Origin: Vulcanimicrobiota bacterium
GTDB lineage: Bacteria > Vulcanimicrobiota > Vulcanimicrobiia > Vulcanimicrobiales > Vulcanimicrobiaceae
Assembly (NCBI GenBank): GCA_003161435.1
Contig: PMOS01000031.1
Coordinates: 214,970 to 278,969 of the forward strand
Direction of reading: 5' to 3'
Length of the DNA: 64,000 nucleotides
The notes below the pieces were generated by a model that was not told the origin of the DNA, searched no databases, and saw nothing but the letters and a program-made list of their open reading frames with translations. Shown here piece after piece: positions 56,456-64,000 of the stretch; within the stretch, counting starts at the first letter, position 1, and every line of letters begins with the position of its first letter. The translations under genes were made by a program, and so were the position numbers.

Positions 56456-58558
56456 GTGCTGATCTGGCTCATCGTCCTCTCGGTCTCGGGTCTGATCTGC
56501 ACGGCAGCGCTCGCGTACACGTGCCGTCGTTTGCATCACGCCGCCGCGTCGGCGCAGTGGCTGGCGGCCGACGCGGTGGAGCGACGCTTCAACGTTCTCG
56601 AGGCCGTCGCGGACGGCATCTACATCGTGGACGATGCGCTCACGATCACCCACGTGAACGAGGAGGCAGAACGGCTCCTGCGCTCGACGTCGGCGACGCT
56701 CGTCGGTAAACGGCTCGACGAAGTCTGTGATCCGCTCGGATCGGAGCTCGTTCCCGATATCGCGATTGCGCGGCGGACGGGCGACGTGTTCGAGCGGACC
56801 TGCGTCTTTCCGGCCGCCGACCGGTCCGTCGAAGTGCGGATCAAACCGGCCGCGTCGGAGACGCTGATTCACCTGCGCGACGTCACCGCGCGCACGCGCG
56901 CATCGACGCGCCTGGAGGAAAGCGAGCAACGGCTCCAGCTCGTCACCCAGAACGTGAACGCGGTGCTATGGACCACCGGCCGCGACGCGCGATTCAGCGC
57001 CGTGACCGGCGGTGCGCTCGCCGAGTTGGGTCTGTGCGGAACCGACCTTTTGGACGAGCCGTGTGACCGGCTGCTTTCGAGAACGTTTCTCGACGACGCT
57101 TTCGCTGGGAAGCCGGTTCGCGTGGAAGCGCTGCTTGGCGAGCGTTGGCTGCGCCACCACGTCGAGCCCATCGTGGACGCACACTACGGCGACGTGAGCG
57201 GAGCGGTCGGCGTTTCGATCGACATTACGGAACTCAAGCGCGCGGAACAGCGCGCCTGGGAGACGGCGAACCGCGATCGCCTCACGGGTCTCCCGAACCG
57301 TCTCTCGCTCGAGGAGTCGCTCGCGAACGTCCTGGACGATCAGGGTGGCGAGGATGGCCGGTTCGCCGTCCTGTTCATCGACCTCGATCGCTTCAAGGCG
57401 ATCAACGATACGCTCGGACACGACGTCGGTGATGAGGCGCTCAAGATCACGGCGAACCGGATCGCCGAAGCCGTACGCGACGACGACATCGTCGGCCGTC
57501 CGGGCGGCGATGAGTTCATCGTGGTGCTTCCGCGGATCGCCGGCGTCGCCGACGTCGATGTCGTCGCGCAGCGGATCATCCGAATGGTTCGGCGTCCGGT
57601 CACGGTCGGCGGTCGCGAATTACTCCTCGGCGCCAGCATCGGCGTGGCCCTCTATCCGGAACACGGGCGAACGACCCGAGCGCTCGTCTCGCACGCCGAT
57701 GCAGCGATGTACCGCGCGAAACGGCGCGGCGGTAACGTTCACCTGCACTTCGACGACTCGATGGAAGCGGAGATTACCGAGCGGCTGACGATCGAGAACG
57801 GACTGCGACTGGCGCTGGAGCGTGGCGAACTGTGCGTCCATTACCAGCCGATCGTCGACGCCGGCAGCGCCCGCGTCTTGGGCTGCGAGGCGCTCGTGCG
57901 GTGGCAGCATCCGACGCGCGGGCTGATTCCCCCCGATGTTTTTCTTCCGGTCGCCGAAGAGACGGGCCTCATCGTCGACATCGACCGCTGGGTCATGGAA
58001 CAGGCTGTCCAAGCGACGTGCGCGATCCGAGCCTTGCTGCCTGATTTCCAGGTCGCGGTGAATGTTTCTCCGCGTGCGCTGTGCGAAGCAGGCTTCGGCG
58101 AGGACGTCGTCGCGGCCGCACGGCGCCACGGGCTTCCGCTCGACGCACTGACGGTCGAGATCACCGAGAAGGTCGTCGTCGAGCCGGGCGTCGTACCGAT
58201 CCTCAACCGGCTCGTCGCCGCGGGCGTCCGAATCGCGATCGACGATTTCGGCGTCGGCTACAGCTCGCTGGCCTATCTGGTCGACCTCCCGATCGGCGTG
58301 ATCAAACTCGACCGCTCCTTCTTGCGCGACGTCGCGATCGACCCGCGCAGCCGTTCGCTCGTGCGATCGATCGTCGCCCTGGCAAAGGGCCTCGACCTCG
58401 AAGTCGTGGCCGAAGGTGTCGAGACGGACGAGCAACTCCGCTTCGTCCACGACGCGGGCTGTCTTACCGCCCAGGGCTTCTTCTTCTCGAAGCCCTTGCC
58501 GCTGCCCGAGTTCGCCAGGTTCCTGAACGAAAGCGCGCTGATCCCCGTCGCAAGCTGA
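56456..58558 (+). CDS. membrane-anchored PAS-PAS-GGDEF-EAL cyclic-di-GMP protein
   Basis: 700 residues: one N-terminal helix (about 1-22), PAS 1 (about 45-145), PAS 2 (about 155-260), GGDEF domain (about 270-430) and EAL domain (about 440-695). GGDEF is intact (residues 350-354), preceded five residues earlier by an RxxD I-site (RDDD, 341-344), so product inhibition of cyclase activity is expected. EAL is intact (E478-A479-L480, CEALVRW) with IDDFGVGYSSLAYL downstream. Both synthesis and breakdown of c-di-GMP look possible. Co-transcribed with a LuxR-type gene. Confidence 0.93.
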   Translation: MLIWLIVLSVSGLICTAALAYTCRRLHHAAASAQWLAADAVERRFNVLEAVADGIYIVDDALTITHVNEEAERLLRSTSATLVGKRLDEVCDPLGSELVPDIAIARRTGDVFERTCVFPAADRSVEVRIKPAASETLIHLRDVTARTRASTRLEESEQRLQLVTQNVNAVLWTTGRDARFSAVTGGALAELGLCGTDLLDEPCDRLLSRTFLDDAFAGKPVRVEALLGERWLRHHVEPIVDAHYGDVSGAVGVSIDITELKRAEQRAWETANRDRLTGLPNRLSLEESLANVLDDQGGEDGRFAVLFIDLDRFKAINDTLGHDVGDEALKITANRIAEAVRDDDIVGRPGGDEFIVVLPRIAGVADVDVVAQRIIRMVRRPVTVGGRELLLGASIGVALYPEHGRTTRALVSHADAAMYRAKRRGGNVHLHFDDSMEAEITERLTIENGLRLALERGELCVHYQPIVDAGSARVLGCEALVRWQHPTRGLIPPDVFLPVAEETGLIVDIDRWVMEQAVQATCAIRALLPDFQVAVNVSPRALCEAGFGEDVVAAARRHGLPLDALTVEITEKVVVEPGVVPILNRLVAAGVRIAIDDFGVGYSSLAYLVDLPIGVIKLDRSFLRDVAIDPRSRSLVRSIVALAKGLDLEVVAEGVETDEQLRFVHDAGCLTAQGFFFSKPLPLPEFARFLNESALIPVAS

Positions 58559-58596
58559 GTTCATCCGGCTTGTGTCGCTTTAGAGGAGGCAACGAC

Positions 58597-58848
58597 ATTC
58601 AATGCTCGCTTGCCCAAGCGGATGAAAGCGCTCTTCAGCGCGCGGCCGACCTACGCGGGCAATCGCTGTCGGACTTCGTTCTGGGATCGGCTTACGATCG
58701 TGCCATTGCGACAATCGAGTCGGAAGATGTGATCCGGCTTTCTGAGCGCGATTCCGAAGCATTCGCGCGTGCTTTGCTCGACCCGCCGGCAGTCGACGAC
58801 GCCGTGCTTGCGCGATTCCTGAAGGCGCATCGCAGCAGCCGGGCATGA
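58597..58848 (+). CDS. DUF1778 (TacA-like) antitoxin, candidate AUU start
   Basis: About 83 residues with the family sequence ADESALQRAADLRGQSLSDFVLGSAYDRA and IRLSERDSEAFARALLDPP. The protein should bind DNA as a ribbon-helix-helix dimer and block the acetyltransferase toxin encoded next. There is no ATG or GTG in frame. An AGGAGG (58584-58589) sits seven bases before ATT 58597, which corresponds to the expected N-terminus; TTG 58570 is the only other plausible start, and has no ribosome-binding site. The stop overlaps the toxin ATG (ATGA). Confidence 0.82.
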   Translation: MQCSLAQADESALQRAADLRGQSLSDFVLGSAYDRAIATIESEDVIRLSERDSEAFARALLDPPAVDDAVLARFLKAHRSSRA

Positions 58849-59396
58849 TCGGCGAACCTCGGTTTCGGCAAGAGAGGCTCGGTCAACAGCACGACCGGGC
58901 CTCTTTTAAGTGCACGCGCGAGGAAACACTGGAACGCTATCTCACCGATCCGGGACGGGCTGCACGCGAGAACAAGCGGAACGTCTCCGCTGTCTACGTC
59001 CTGTTGGACACGACGCAAGGCGACCGCATCGCCGGATACTTCACCATCTCGAACACGACATTGATTCCGGCGCTCGTTCCGGTCGATGTCGCGAAGAAGC
59101 TGCTTCGTTATGACAGCTGGGGCGCAGTTAAGCTGGGACGCATGGCGCGCCATGACGAATACGACGGACTTGGCCTCGAGAGCATATTAATCGTTCGCGC
59201 CTTTTCCGTGGTGCTTTCGGTTGCGGAACAAAGTGGTTCCCTTGCGCTCGTCGTTGACGCGAAGAACGAAACGCTCGCCGCCTGGTACGTCAATCAGGGT
59301 TTTCGGAATCTCCCGGAATCGCCGCTGACCCTTTTCATCACCAACGCTCAGATGGCGGCGTATGTGAAAGCGCTCACGTCTGCCGGTGAACCGTAA
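58845..59396 (+). CDS. GNAT acetyltransferase toxin (TacT-like)
   Basis: 183 residues. Typical TacT features: HDRASFKCTREETLERYL, the AcCoA segment LGRMARHDEYDGLGLESILI, and LALVVDAKNETLAAWYVNQGFRNLP with the catalytic Tyr (WYVNQGF). Such toxins acetylate charged tRNAs. The pyrophosphate loop is EYDGLG instead of the usual (Q/R)xxGxG, a modest deviation. It follows the DUF1778 gene by a 4-base overlap. Confidence 0.88.
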   Translation: MIGEPRFRQERLGQQHDRASFKCTREETLERYLTDPGRAARENKRNVSAVYVLLDTTQGDRIAGYFTISNTTLIPALVPVDVAKKLLRYDSWGAVKLGRMARHDEYDGLGLESILIVRAFSVVLSVAEQSGSLALVVDAKNETLAAWYVNQGFRNLPESPLTLFITNAQMAAYVKALTSAGEP

Positions 59397-59506
59397 CGGC
59401 AGGGACCGCTGCGCACGCCCAGTCCGCGTGAGCCAGGACGCAACGGCGGATCTGCACCGCGTGGATGCGCGCAGGAGCGGCGGCTGAGCTACTGAAGCTC
59501 CGCGTC

Positions 59507-60619
59507 GTGAAACGGGCGTCTTTCATGCGGTTGAGTGCTGCAGCGGTCAGCGTAGGGGGCGCGATCCGTTGGCCGCCGGCGACCGTAGAGGCTGCGCCGT
59601 TGGCACGGGTGCTCGTTCCAGCCGACGTTTCGCTCGATCGGGTGACGCGCACGACCGTTGGTCTGCGACCGTATCGCGCGGGCGGGTTCGTGCTTGGCGC
59701 CGAGGGCCATGACGCGAAGACCATCATCCACGACTACGGCCATGGCGGGGGCGGAATGTCACTGTCTTGGGGTACCGCGTTACTCGCGGCTGAGCTCGCC
59801 GCGCAGACGCAGAAGCGAACCGCGGCCGTGGTGGGCTGCGGGGTCATCGGCCTCTCGACGGCGCGCGTTCTTCAGGACGCCGGATTCACGGTCACCATAT
59901 ATGCGCGCGACGTCCCCCCGAATACGACCTCCAACGTGTCGGGCGCGCAGTGGAGTCCAACTTCGCTCTTCGACAACGCATATGTGAATGACGCCTTCCG
60001 TGCGCAGTACGTTCGGGCCGCGACGCTCGCATACCGGCGGTATCAGACGCTGCTCGGTGAGGACTACGGCGTGCGCTGGATCGAAAACTACGACTGTCAC
60101 GACGAGCCGGCGTCGCCGTTCCTTTCCGCCGCCCACAACACGCTGATCGCCAGCCTTTATCCGGAGATCGTAACGTACGGCCCCGGCCAGCATCCGTTCC
60201 CAACCCGCTACGCGACGCGCTTCCTGACGATGCTGATCGAACCGAATCGCTACTTGCGCGCACTCATGCGTGACCATCTCTTGCGCGCCGGTCGCGTCGT
60301 CGTTCGATCTTTTTCCGAGATCGGACAGCTTCTGGAGCTCGACGAGCCGCTGATCATGAACTGCACCGGGCTCGGGGCGAAGACGATTTTTCGCGACAGT
60401 CAGCTCGAGCCGGTGCGTGGCCAGCTTTCCGTGCTGGCGCCGCAGCCTTCCATCGACTACACGGTCCTCCACGCGAACCGGTACATGTTTCCGCGCAGCG
60501 ACGGGATTGTACTCGGCGGAACATTCCAGCACGGCGCGACGAGCCTCGACCCCGATGAGACGACGATACGCACCATCGTCGCCGATCACTCCGCCTTCTT
60601 CGGGTCGATGCATCACTGA
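59507..60619 (+). CDS. FAD-dependent oxidoreductase of the D-amino-acid oxidase superfamily, circularly permuted
   Basis: About 370 residues from GTG 59507 (ATG 59465 adds 14). After a signal-like KRASFMRLSAAAVSVGG segment comes IIHDYGHGGGGMSLSWGTALLAAELA, which in ordinary D-amino-acid oxidases is the C-terminal FAD motif, and only then the N-terminal-type dinucleotide motif VVGCGVIGLSTARVLQDAGFTVTIYAR, the substrate domain (SGAQWSPTSLFDN, CTGLGAKTIF) and VRGQLSVLAP. The order of the two FAD elements is thus swapped. This arrangement exists in other bacteria; the substrate is unknown. Confidence 0.82.
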   Translation: MKRASFMRLSAAAVSVGGAIRWPPATVEAAPLARVLVPADVSLDRVTRTTVGLRPYRAGGFVLGAEGHDAKTIIHDYGHGGGGMSLSWGTALLAAELAAQTQKRTAAVVGCGVIGLSTARVLQDAGFTVTIYARDVPPNTTSNVSGAQWSPTSLFDNAYVNDAFRAQYVRAATLAYRRYQTLLGEDYGVRWIENYDCHDEPASPFLSAAHNTLIASLYPEIVTYGPGQHPFPTRYATRFLTMLIEPNRYLRALMRDHLLRAGRVVVRSFSEIGQLLELDEPLIMNCTGLGAKTIFRDSQLEPVRGQLSVLAPQPSIDYTVLHANRYMFPRSDGIVLGGTFQHGATSLDPDETTIRTIVADHSAFFGSMHH

Positions 60620-60830
60620 GCTCGTGATAGCCGACCTGGGGCAGCGACGAAGCCTTTGAGGCGTTTCTCACTCGGCGCGATCTTGTCGGGTCGAACGAGA
60701 TATTGCGAAGCAGTGTCGCTGCACTGCGCCCGCGAGAAGCCCCCTGCGCGGGTTCGCCTTAACCGGTTCGCCGGCAGGCTGCAGGTTACGCGCTTTCGCC
60801 GGTGAGCTCTCGCCACATCGCGTTCACCCG

Positions 60831-61238
60831 CTACACCGGCGAAGACGGTTTCCGAGGGAAGTGCCGCGCCAACTGTTGGCCCACTTCTTCGATACCCGCA
60901 ACTAAGCCGGCGGTCGGATCGCCCAGGCGAAAATGCTTCTCGACGGTCGCTGCCACACTATTCCACGCGTCTTGTCCGAGCCGTTCGTGCGCGGCCGCGT
61001 CGCCGACGACGGCGAATTCGCGTCGCGACGGGACGACGAAGAAGTGCACCGCGTTGCGATTGGGTGCGCGTGACAGGCCGCGGCGATGAAGCGCCTGCAA
61101 TGCCGCCGCGTGCACGTCTCCCGTGACATGCGGCACGATCGAAACCGAGATCGGTGCATCGGTTTCTTTTTCGGCTCGGACGATTGCTTCCCGCACGCGT
61201 TTCTTGTCGACGAACCGGTGCAGCTCCGCATTCACCAT
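60831..61238 (-). CDS. small TPM-domain protein
   Basis: 135 residues, no signal peptide. It carries a TPM-like alpha/beta domain: SVSIVPHVTGDVHAAALQALHRRGL, HFFVVPSRREFAVVGDAAAHERLG and AGIEEVGQQLARHFP. It overlaps the larger TPM gene by seven bases and is the last gene of the LemA-TPM-TPM run. Probable role in membrane protein maintenance, inferred from the neighbours. Confidence 0.8.
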   Translation of the reverse strand: MVNAELHRFVDKKRVREAIVRAEKETDAPISVSIVPHVTGDVHAAALQALHRRGLSRAPNRNAVHFFVVPSRREFAVVGDAAAHERLGQDAWNSVAATVEKHFRLGDPTAGLVAGIEEVGQQLARHFPRKPSSPV

Positions 61239-62023
61239 GAGCCGGTCGCTCCTCCGCCGCCCGAAAATCCGCCGCCGCCCGAAAATCCGCCGCCGCCCGA
61301 AAAGCCGCCCAACGCGCCCCCGATCAAGAAGCCGCCTAATCCGAAACCGCTGCTGCGGCGACTGATATACGGACCCTTCGGATTCGGCAACTTCATGATC
61401 GTAAAGACAACCCCGACCACGACCAGGAGGCCGAACAATACGCCGAGTACGACCCCGACCGCGTCCGAACCGTTATCTGAACTGTCCGGTGCGAGCGTGG
61501 CGATTGGTGCGGGTGCGGCGCCCTGACGCGGCGCCTCACCGCCGATGGTACCGAGGATGTCGTTGACGCCCGCGGTCACGGCTTCGTCGGGTTGGCCCGC
61601 CTTGAGCTTGGGCGTGATCGTGTCGCGGATGATGCGCGATGCGGTCGCGTCGGGGACGGTTTGCTCGAGCCCGTAACCGACCTCGATCCGCACCTTGTGG
61701 TCGGTCGAGAAGACGAACAGGATCAGCCCGTCGTCCAATCCCTTGCGCCCGACTTTCCAGTGCTTAAAAGCGCGCACGGTCCAGTCTTCGGTGGGCGTCG
61801 TCCCGGTCGTCGGCGCGACGTAGACCAGCACCTGATGTCCGGTCGTGCTTTCATATGCGCGCAGGCGAGCGTCGAGGGCGGCAACCGTTTGCGGCTTCAG
61901 GAAACCGGCCGTGTCGGTAACCCATTGCGTCGGCGAAGGCGGGATGGCGACCTCGGCGCCGTTCGCCGCGGTCGCCAGGCCGATCAGCATCAGCAGCGCC
62001 AGGGACCAACGCGGAGCCCTCAT
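61232..62023 (-). CDS. TPM-domain (YgcG-type) membrane protein with Gly-rich C-terminus
   Basis: 263 residues: signal peptide (MRAPRWSLALLMLIGLATAANG), TPM domain (VTDTAGFLKPQTVAALDARLRAYESTTGHQVLVYV, DDGLILFVFSTDHKVRIEVGYGLE), one membrane helix (GVVLGVLFGLLVVVGVVFTI) and a C-terminal tail with three FSGGGG repeats encoded by a near-perfect short tandem repeat (about 61255-61300). Such tails are common in this family. Operon with lemA. Confidence 0.9.
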   Translation of the reverse strand: MRAPRWSLALLMLIGLATAANGAEVAIPPSPTQWVTDTAGFLKPQTVAALDARLRAYESTTGHQVLVYVAPTTGTTPTEDWTVRAFKHWKVGRKGLDDGLILFVFSTDHKVRIEVGYGLEQTVPDATASRIIRDTITPKLKAGQPDEAVTAGVNDILGTIGGEAPRQGAAPAPIATLAPDSSDNGSDAVGVVLGVLFGLLVVVGVVFTIMKLPNPKGPYISRRSSGFGLGGFLIGGALGGFSGGGGFSGGGGFSGGGGATGSW

Positions 62024-62027
62024 CCGG

Positions 62028-62627
62028 CTAGAACTTCACCTGGGGAGCGTTCTGCGAACCCGGCTGCGACGTGAAGTACGCCTTCTCGTTGAAGCGCGTA
62101 CCGAAAAAGCCGGCGACGAGGTTCGTCGGAAACGAGTCGCGCGTCGTGTTGAAGGTCTGCGCGGCCTTGTTGAAGCGCATCCGCTCGACAGCGATCCGGT
62201 TTTCCGAACCTTCGAGCTGCGCCTGAAGATCGAGAAAGTTTTGGGTCGCTTTGAGATCCGGATAGTTTTCGACGACCGCGAGCAGGTGCGACAAGGCCGA
62301 CGAGAGTGCATCCTGCGCGGCGGTGAACTTCGCAAACGCGGCGGGATCGTTCGGCACCCCGCTGCCGAGGTTGAGCTGACCCACCTTGGAACGCGCCTCC
62401 GCGACCGCGACGTACGTGCTCTTCTCGAAATTCGCGGCACCCTTGACCGTCGCTACCAGGTTGGGGATCAAATCGGCGCGCCGCTGATAGACGCTCTCGA
62501 CTTGAGCCCACTGCGACTGGACCGCCTGGTCGAGCGTGACCAACCGGTTGTAGGTCCCGGCGACCGACATCCCAACGATCACCAAGACGATGACGAGGCC
62601 GCCCAATGCGATCAACACACGGTTCAT
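62028..62627 (-). CDS. lemA: LemA family protein
   Basis: 199 residues: N-terminal membrane helix (LIALGGLVIVLVIVGMSVA), then the coiled-coil core with YNRLVTLDQAVQSQWAQVESVYQRRADLIPNLV. The C-terminus (NTTRDSFPTNLVAGFFGTRF, FNEKAYF) is typical. LemA and TPM proteins recur together and probably act on the envelope. Confidence 0.94.
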   Translation of the reverse strand: MNRVLIALGGLVIVLVIVGMSVAGTYNRLVTLDQAVQSQWAQVESVYQRRADLIPNLVATVKGAANFEKSTYVAVAEARSKVGQLNLGSGVPNDPAAFAKFTAAQDALSSALSHLLAVVENYPDLKATQNFLDLQAQLEGSENRIAVERMRFNKAAQTFNTTRDSFPTNLVAGFFGTRFNEKAYFTSQPGSQNAPQVKF

Positions 62628-62728
62628 TTGCTGCTAGCTTCACTATCGAGGACAACGAATCCGCCTCGCCGGATTCGATCGGCGGCGCATCGTTGGGCGC
62701 GATGATCATTGACGGCGCGACACCGTAA

Positions 62729-63363
62729 CTAGTGAGCGAATCCTGAATCGCTGTCCGCTTGCCGAGTGGATGTCACGTGGACGGTATTGTCGACAAATGC
62801 CTGCAGTGGGTGCGTCCCGTCGAGTTCAAAGTCGTGCCCCTTAACCCAGTTATGCGCGAAGAGTCCTAAGGGACCCAAGAGCGCCCACGAGAGAATGGTC
62901 ATGGTCGAGGAGACGCCTGTTTTGTTCTCGCCTTCGTCAGTCTTTCTTTGACTGCTCAGTCGCACTTTCTCGCCGCTGACCGCGTATATCCAATCGATCT
63001 GCACGCCGAGACTGCCCGCATGCCCGTGAGATCCGGCCTTTTCGACGGCGAGGACTTCACCATGGCCGCCTGCGTCTTTGGCCACCGCAACATAGCCGTC
63101 GATGACAACGTCTTTGCCGGCTTTGAGCCCAAATGTGTCGCCGACTTTGGCCGTGCCCGATGAAATCTTGTCGGTCAACGCGACAATGACCACCGTCCCA
63201 CCGGGACCGTAAGGACGCGCGCGCCGGGCTGCGCAGGTACGGGTTCTGCTGAGGGCATCGCAGTCGGTTCGGGCGCGGGAAGCGATTGAGCCCCGAGGGT
63301 GCCTTGGCAGAGTAACATGCTCGCGCATACGGCGGTTGCCGCGAGAGCGGATCGGATTCGCAT
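62729..63363 (-). pseudogene. secreted protein with an apparent frameshift
   Basis: From ATG 63363 the frame encodes a clear signal peptide (MRIRSALAATAVCASMLLCQGTLGA) and a Pro-rich linker, then runs into a stop at 63175. The mature domain continues in another frame from about 63220 to 62729: VVIVALTDKISSGTAKVGDTF, GKDVVIDGYVAVAKDAGG, HAGSLGVQIDWIYAVSGEKVRLSSQ, and so on. A one-base indel near GGTCCCGGTGGGACGG (about 63195-63215) would join them. It is either a real broken gene, a sequencing error in a G/C run, or recoding. Confidence 0.65.
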
Positions 63364-63479
63364 ATGACACCCTTCGAGGACCCGGCACGTCGGCGCGGAC
63401 GCCGTATTGCTCCCCTACGTCAGCTTGCCTGGCCTCCTTAGGGTGCCAAAAGTTTACGGCGACTGACGGCAGCGTGACT

Positions 63480-63541
63480 GCATTAGCTATGGCATTAGTG
63501 CAGGCATTGTGATAGCATTATAGCCAGCGGGAAATCCCGCT
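63480..63541. promoter_or_regulatory. four phased GCATT repeats and a hairpin upstream of the RES-Xre operon
   Basis: GCATT occurs at 63480, 63492, 63504 and 63515 (spacings 12, 12, 11 bp), as GCATTAG, GCATTAG, GCATTG and GCATTA. One helical turn apart, these fit a repressor-binding array on one face of the DNA. A perfect 7-bp inverted repeat AGCGGGA-AA-TCCCGCT follows at 63526-63541. The AT-rich array also overlaps the probable promoter. Autoregulation by the antitoxin is inferred. Confidence 0.6.
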
Positions 63542-63557
63542 TGGTTAGGAGGCGCCC

Positions 63558-63950
63558 GTGACCGTCACCTCGCAGCCGCGACCCGACCTTGCGGCCTATA
63601 ACGAAATCACCCGCCTGGAGCCGGGCGCAGTCGTCGCCCAGCTCGCAGAGATCCTCGGCAAAAACATGACGGCGCTTCTCGCCGGCGTGAAGGATAGTCG
63701 TACGGTCGACGCGTGGATCGGCGGGCGTGAAGCCGGCCGCAAGTTTGACGTCGAGCGTCTCCGTCTCGCACTGCGCATCGCGAAGATGCTGCGAGGCCGT
63801 GATGACAAGCGTGTCGTGCAAGCCTGGTTCATGGGGCTCAACCCCCAACTCGGCGATCGAAGCCCGGCGCGTTTACTGCGCGACGGCGATCTGCTCACCG
63901 ATGGTGAGGAAGTCCTAAGCGCTGCGCGCGCGTTCCTGATCGGCGGCTAG
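63558..63950 (+). CDS. Xre/MbcA-type antitoxin (DUF2384) of a RES-Xre toxin-antitoxin pair
   Basis: 130 residues from GTG, preceded by AGGAGG. The helix-turn-helix region (LAEILGKNMTALLAGVKDSRTVDAWIGGREAGRKF) and the DUF2384 region with VVQAWFMGLNPQLGDRSPARLLRDGD are characteristic. It neutralises the RES toxin and represses the operon. Upstream repeats are likely operators. The stop is one base before the next gene's start. Confidence 0.88.
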   Translation: MTVTSQPRPDLAAYNEITRLEPGAVVAQLAEILGKNMTALLAGVKDSRTVDAWIGGREAGRKFDVERLRLALRIAKMLRGRDDKRVVQAWFMGLNPQLGDRSPARLLRDGDLLTDGEEVLSAARAFLIGG

Positions 63951-63951
63951 C

Positions 63952-64000
63952 GTGCTCACGGGGATCGAGTTACGTGAACCGATCTATCGGGTTGCCCGCT
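63952..64000 (+). CDS. RES-domain toxin, truncated by the window end
   Basis: Only 16 codons are visible: GTG start, then LTGIELREPIYRVAR. The IYRVAR segment is the usual RES-domain opening (L/IYRI.R), and the position immediately after a DUF2384 antitoxin gene fits. RES toxins degrade NAD+. The identification rests on the 16 residues and the context. Confidence 0.7.
   Translation, partial: MLTGIELREPIYRVAR

Noticed and set aside
61255-61300. CRISPR-like repeat
   Set aside because: It is an in-frame coding repeat for Gly-rich FSGGGG units with no spacers. No CRISPR array is present in the window.

Overview
The window is GC-rich (about 65-70 % in most genes) bacterial chromosome with dense, co-directional gene runs and many 4-base ATGA/GTGA start-stop overlaps. 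The gene content (csaB beside a DUF5693 membrane protein, TonB-type receptors with an N-terminal carboxypeptidase-like domain, many short secreted proteins) suggests an environmental member of a lineage such as Eremiobacterota/WPS-2 (Vulcanimicrobiota). That placement is inference from gene content, not a phylogenetic result.

Layout. 1-6.6 kb: branched-chain amino-acid operon, ilvB (5' end outside the window), a very short ACT regulatory subunit, leuA, leuC, leuD, leuB. Between the ACT gene and leuA lies a 20-codon leader peptide with four alternating Leu codons followed by an intrinsic terminator, i.e. a transcription attenuator. 6.6-9.4 kb: an orphan MbcA/ParS-type antitoxin gene with duplicated dyads upstream, two small exported proteins and a PLP Thr/Ser dehydratase. 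9.4-17.2 kb (minus strand): ileS, two tandem paralogous secreted proteins, a site-2 protease, csaB and its DUF5693 partner. 17.5-25.2 kb: enoyl-CoA hydratase, then a respiratory/copper-looking module (CXXCH barrel protein, cupredoxin lipoprotein, histidine kinase, response regulator, divergent SCO protein), a TPR protein and an outer-membrane barrel. 25.2-35.6 kb (minus strand): a 13-gene operon joining a complete LIV-type ABC importer, an ABC-2 exporter, a TMEM175-type channel and four enzymes, three of which have replaced catalytic residues. 35.8-43.3 kb: DUF2252, an autoregulated MerR/MFS/Usp set, then LCP protein, small exported protein and Kup K+ uptake. 43.5-47.7 kb: TonB receptor, small proteins and a Fur-family regulator. 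47.7-49.6 kb: a lower-GC islet flanked by direct repeats, one copy abutting the 3' end of a tRNA-Val. 49.6-53.6 kb: MATE and MFS transporters and a secreted protein with an internal duplication. 53.7-58.6 kb: a DUF4382 lipoprotein, a LuxR-type regulator and a PAS-PAS-GGDEF-EAL protein in one operon behind a structured leader. 58.6-64 kb: TacAT-like toxin-antitoxin pair (antitoxin apparently starting at AUU), a circularly permuted DAO-like flavoprotein, a LemA/TPM cluster, a frameshifted secreted protein, and the start of a RES-Xre toxin-antitoxin locus with four helically phased repeats in its promoter; the toxin is cut by the window end.

The most informative signals are regulatory: the leu attenuator, the MerR operator inside its own promoter, the inverted pairs of response-regulator half-sites, the antitoxin iterons and the tRNA-linked direct repeats. 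No single unmistakably new multi-gene system stands out. The best candidates for something undescribed are the LIV operon with its deviant enzymes and channel, the tRNA-Val islet pair, and the tandem secreted paralogues.
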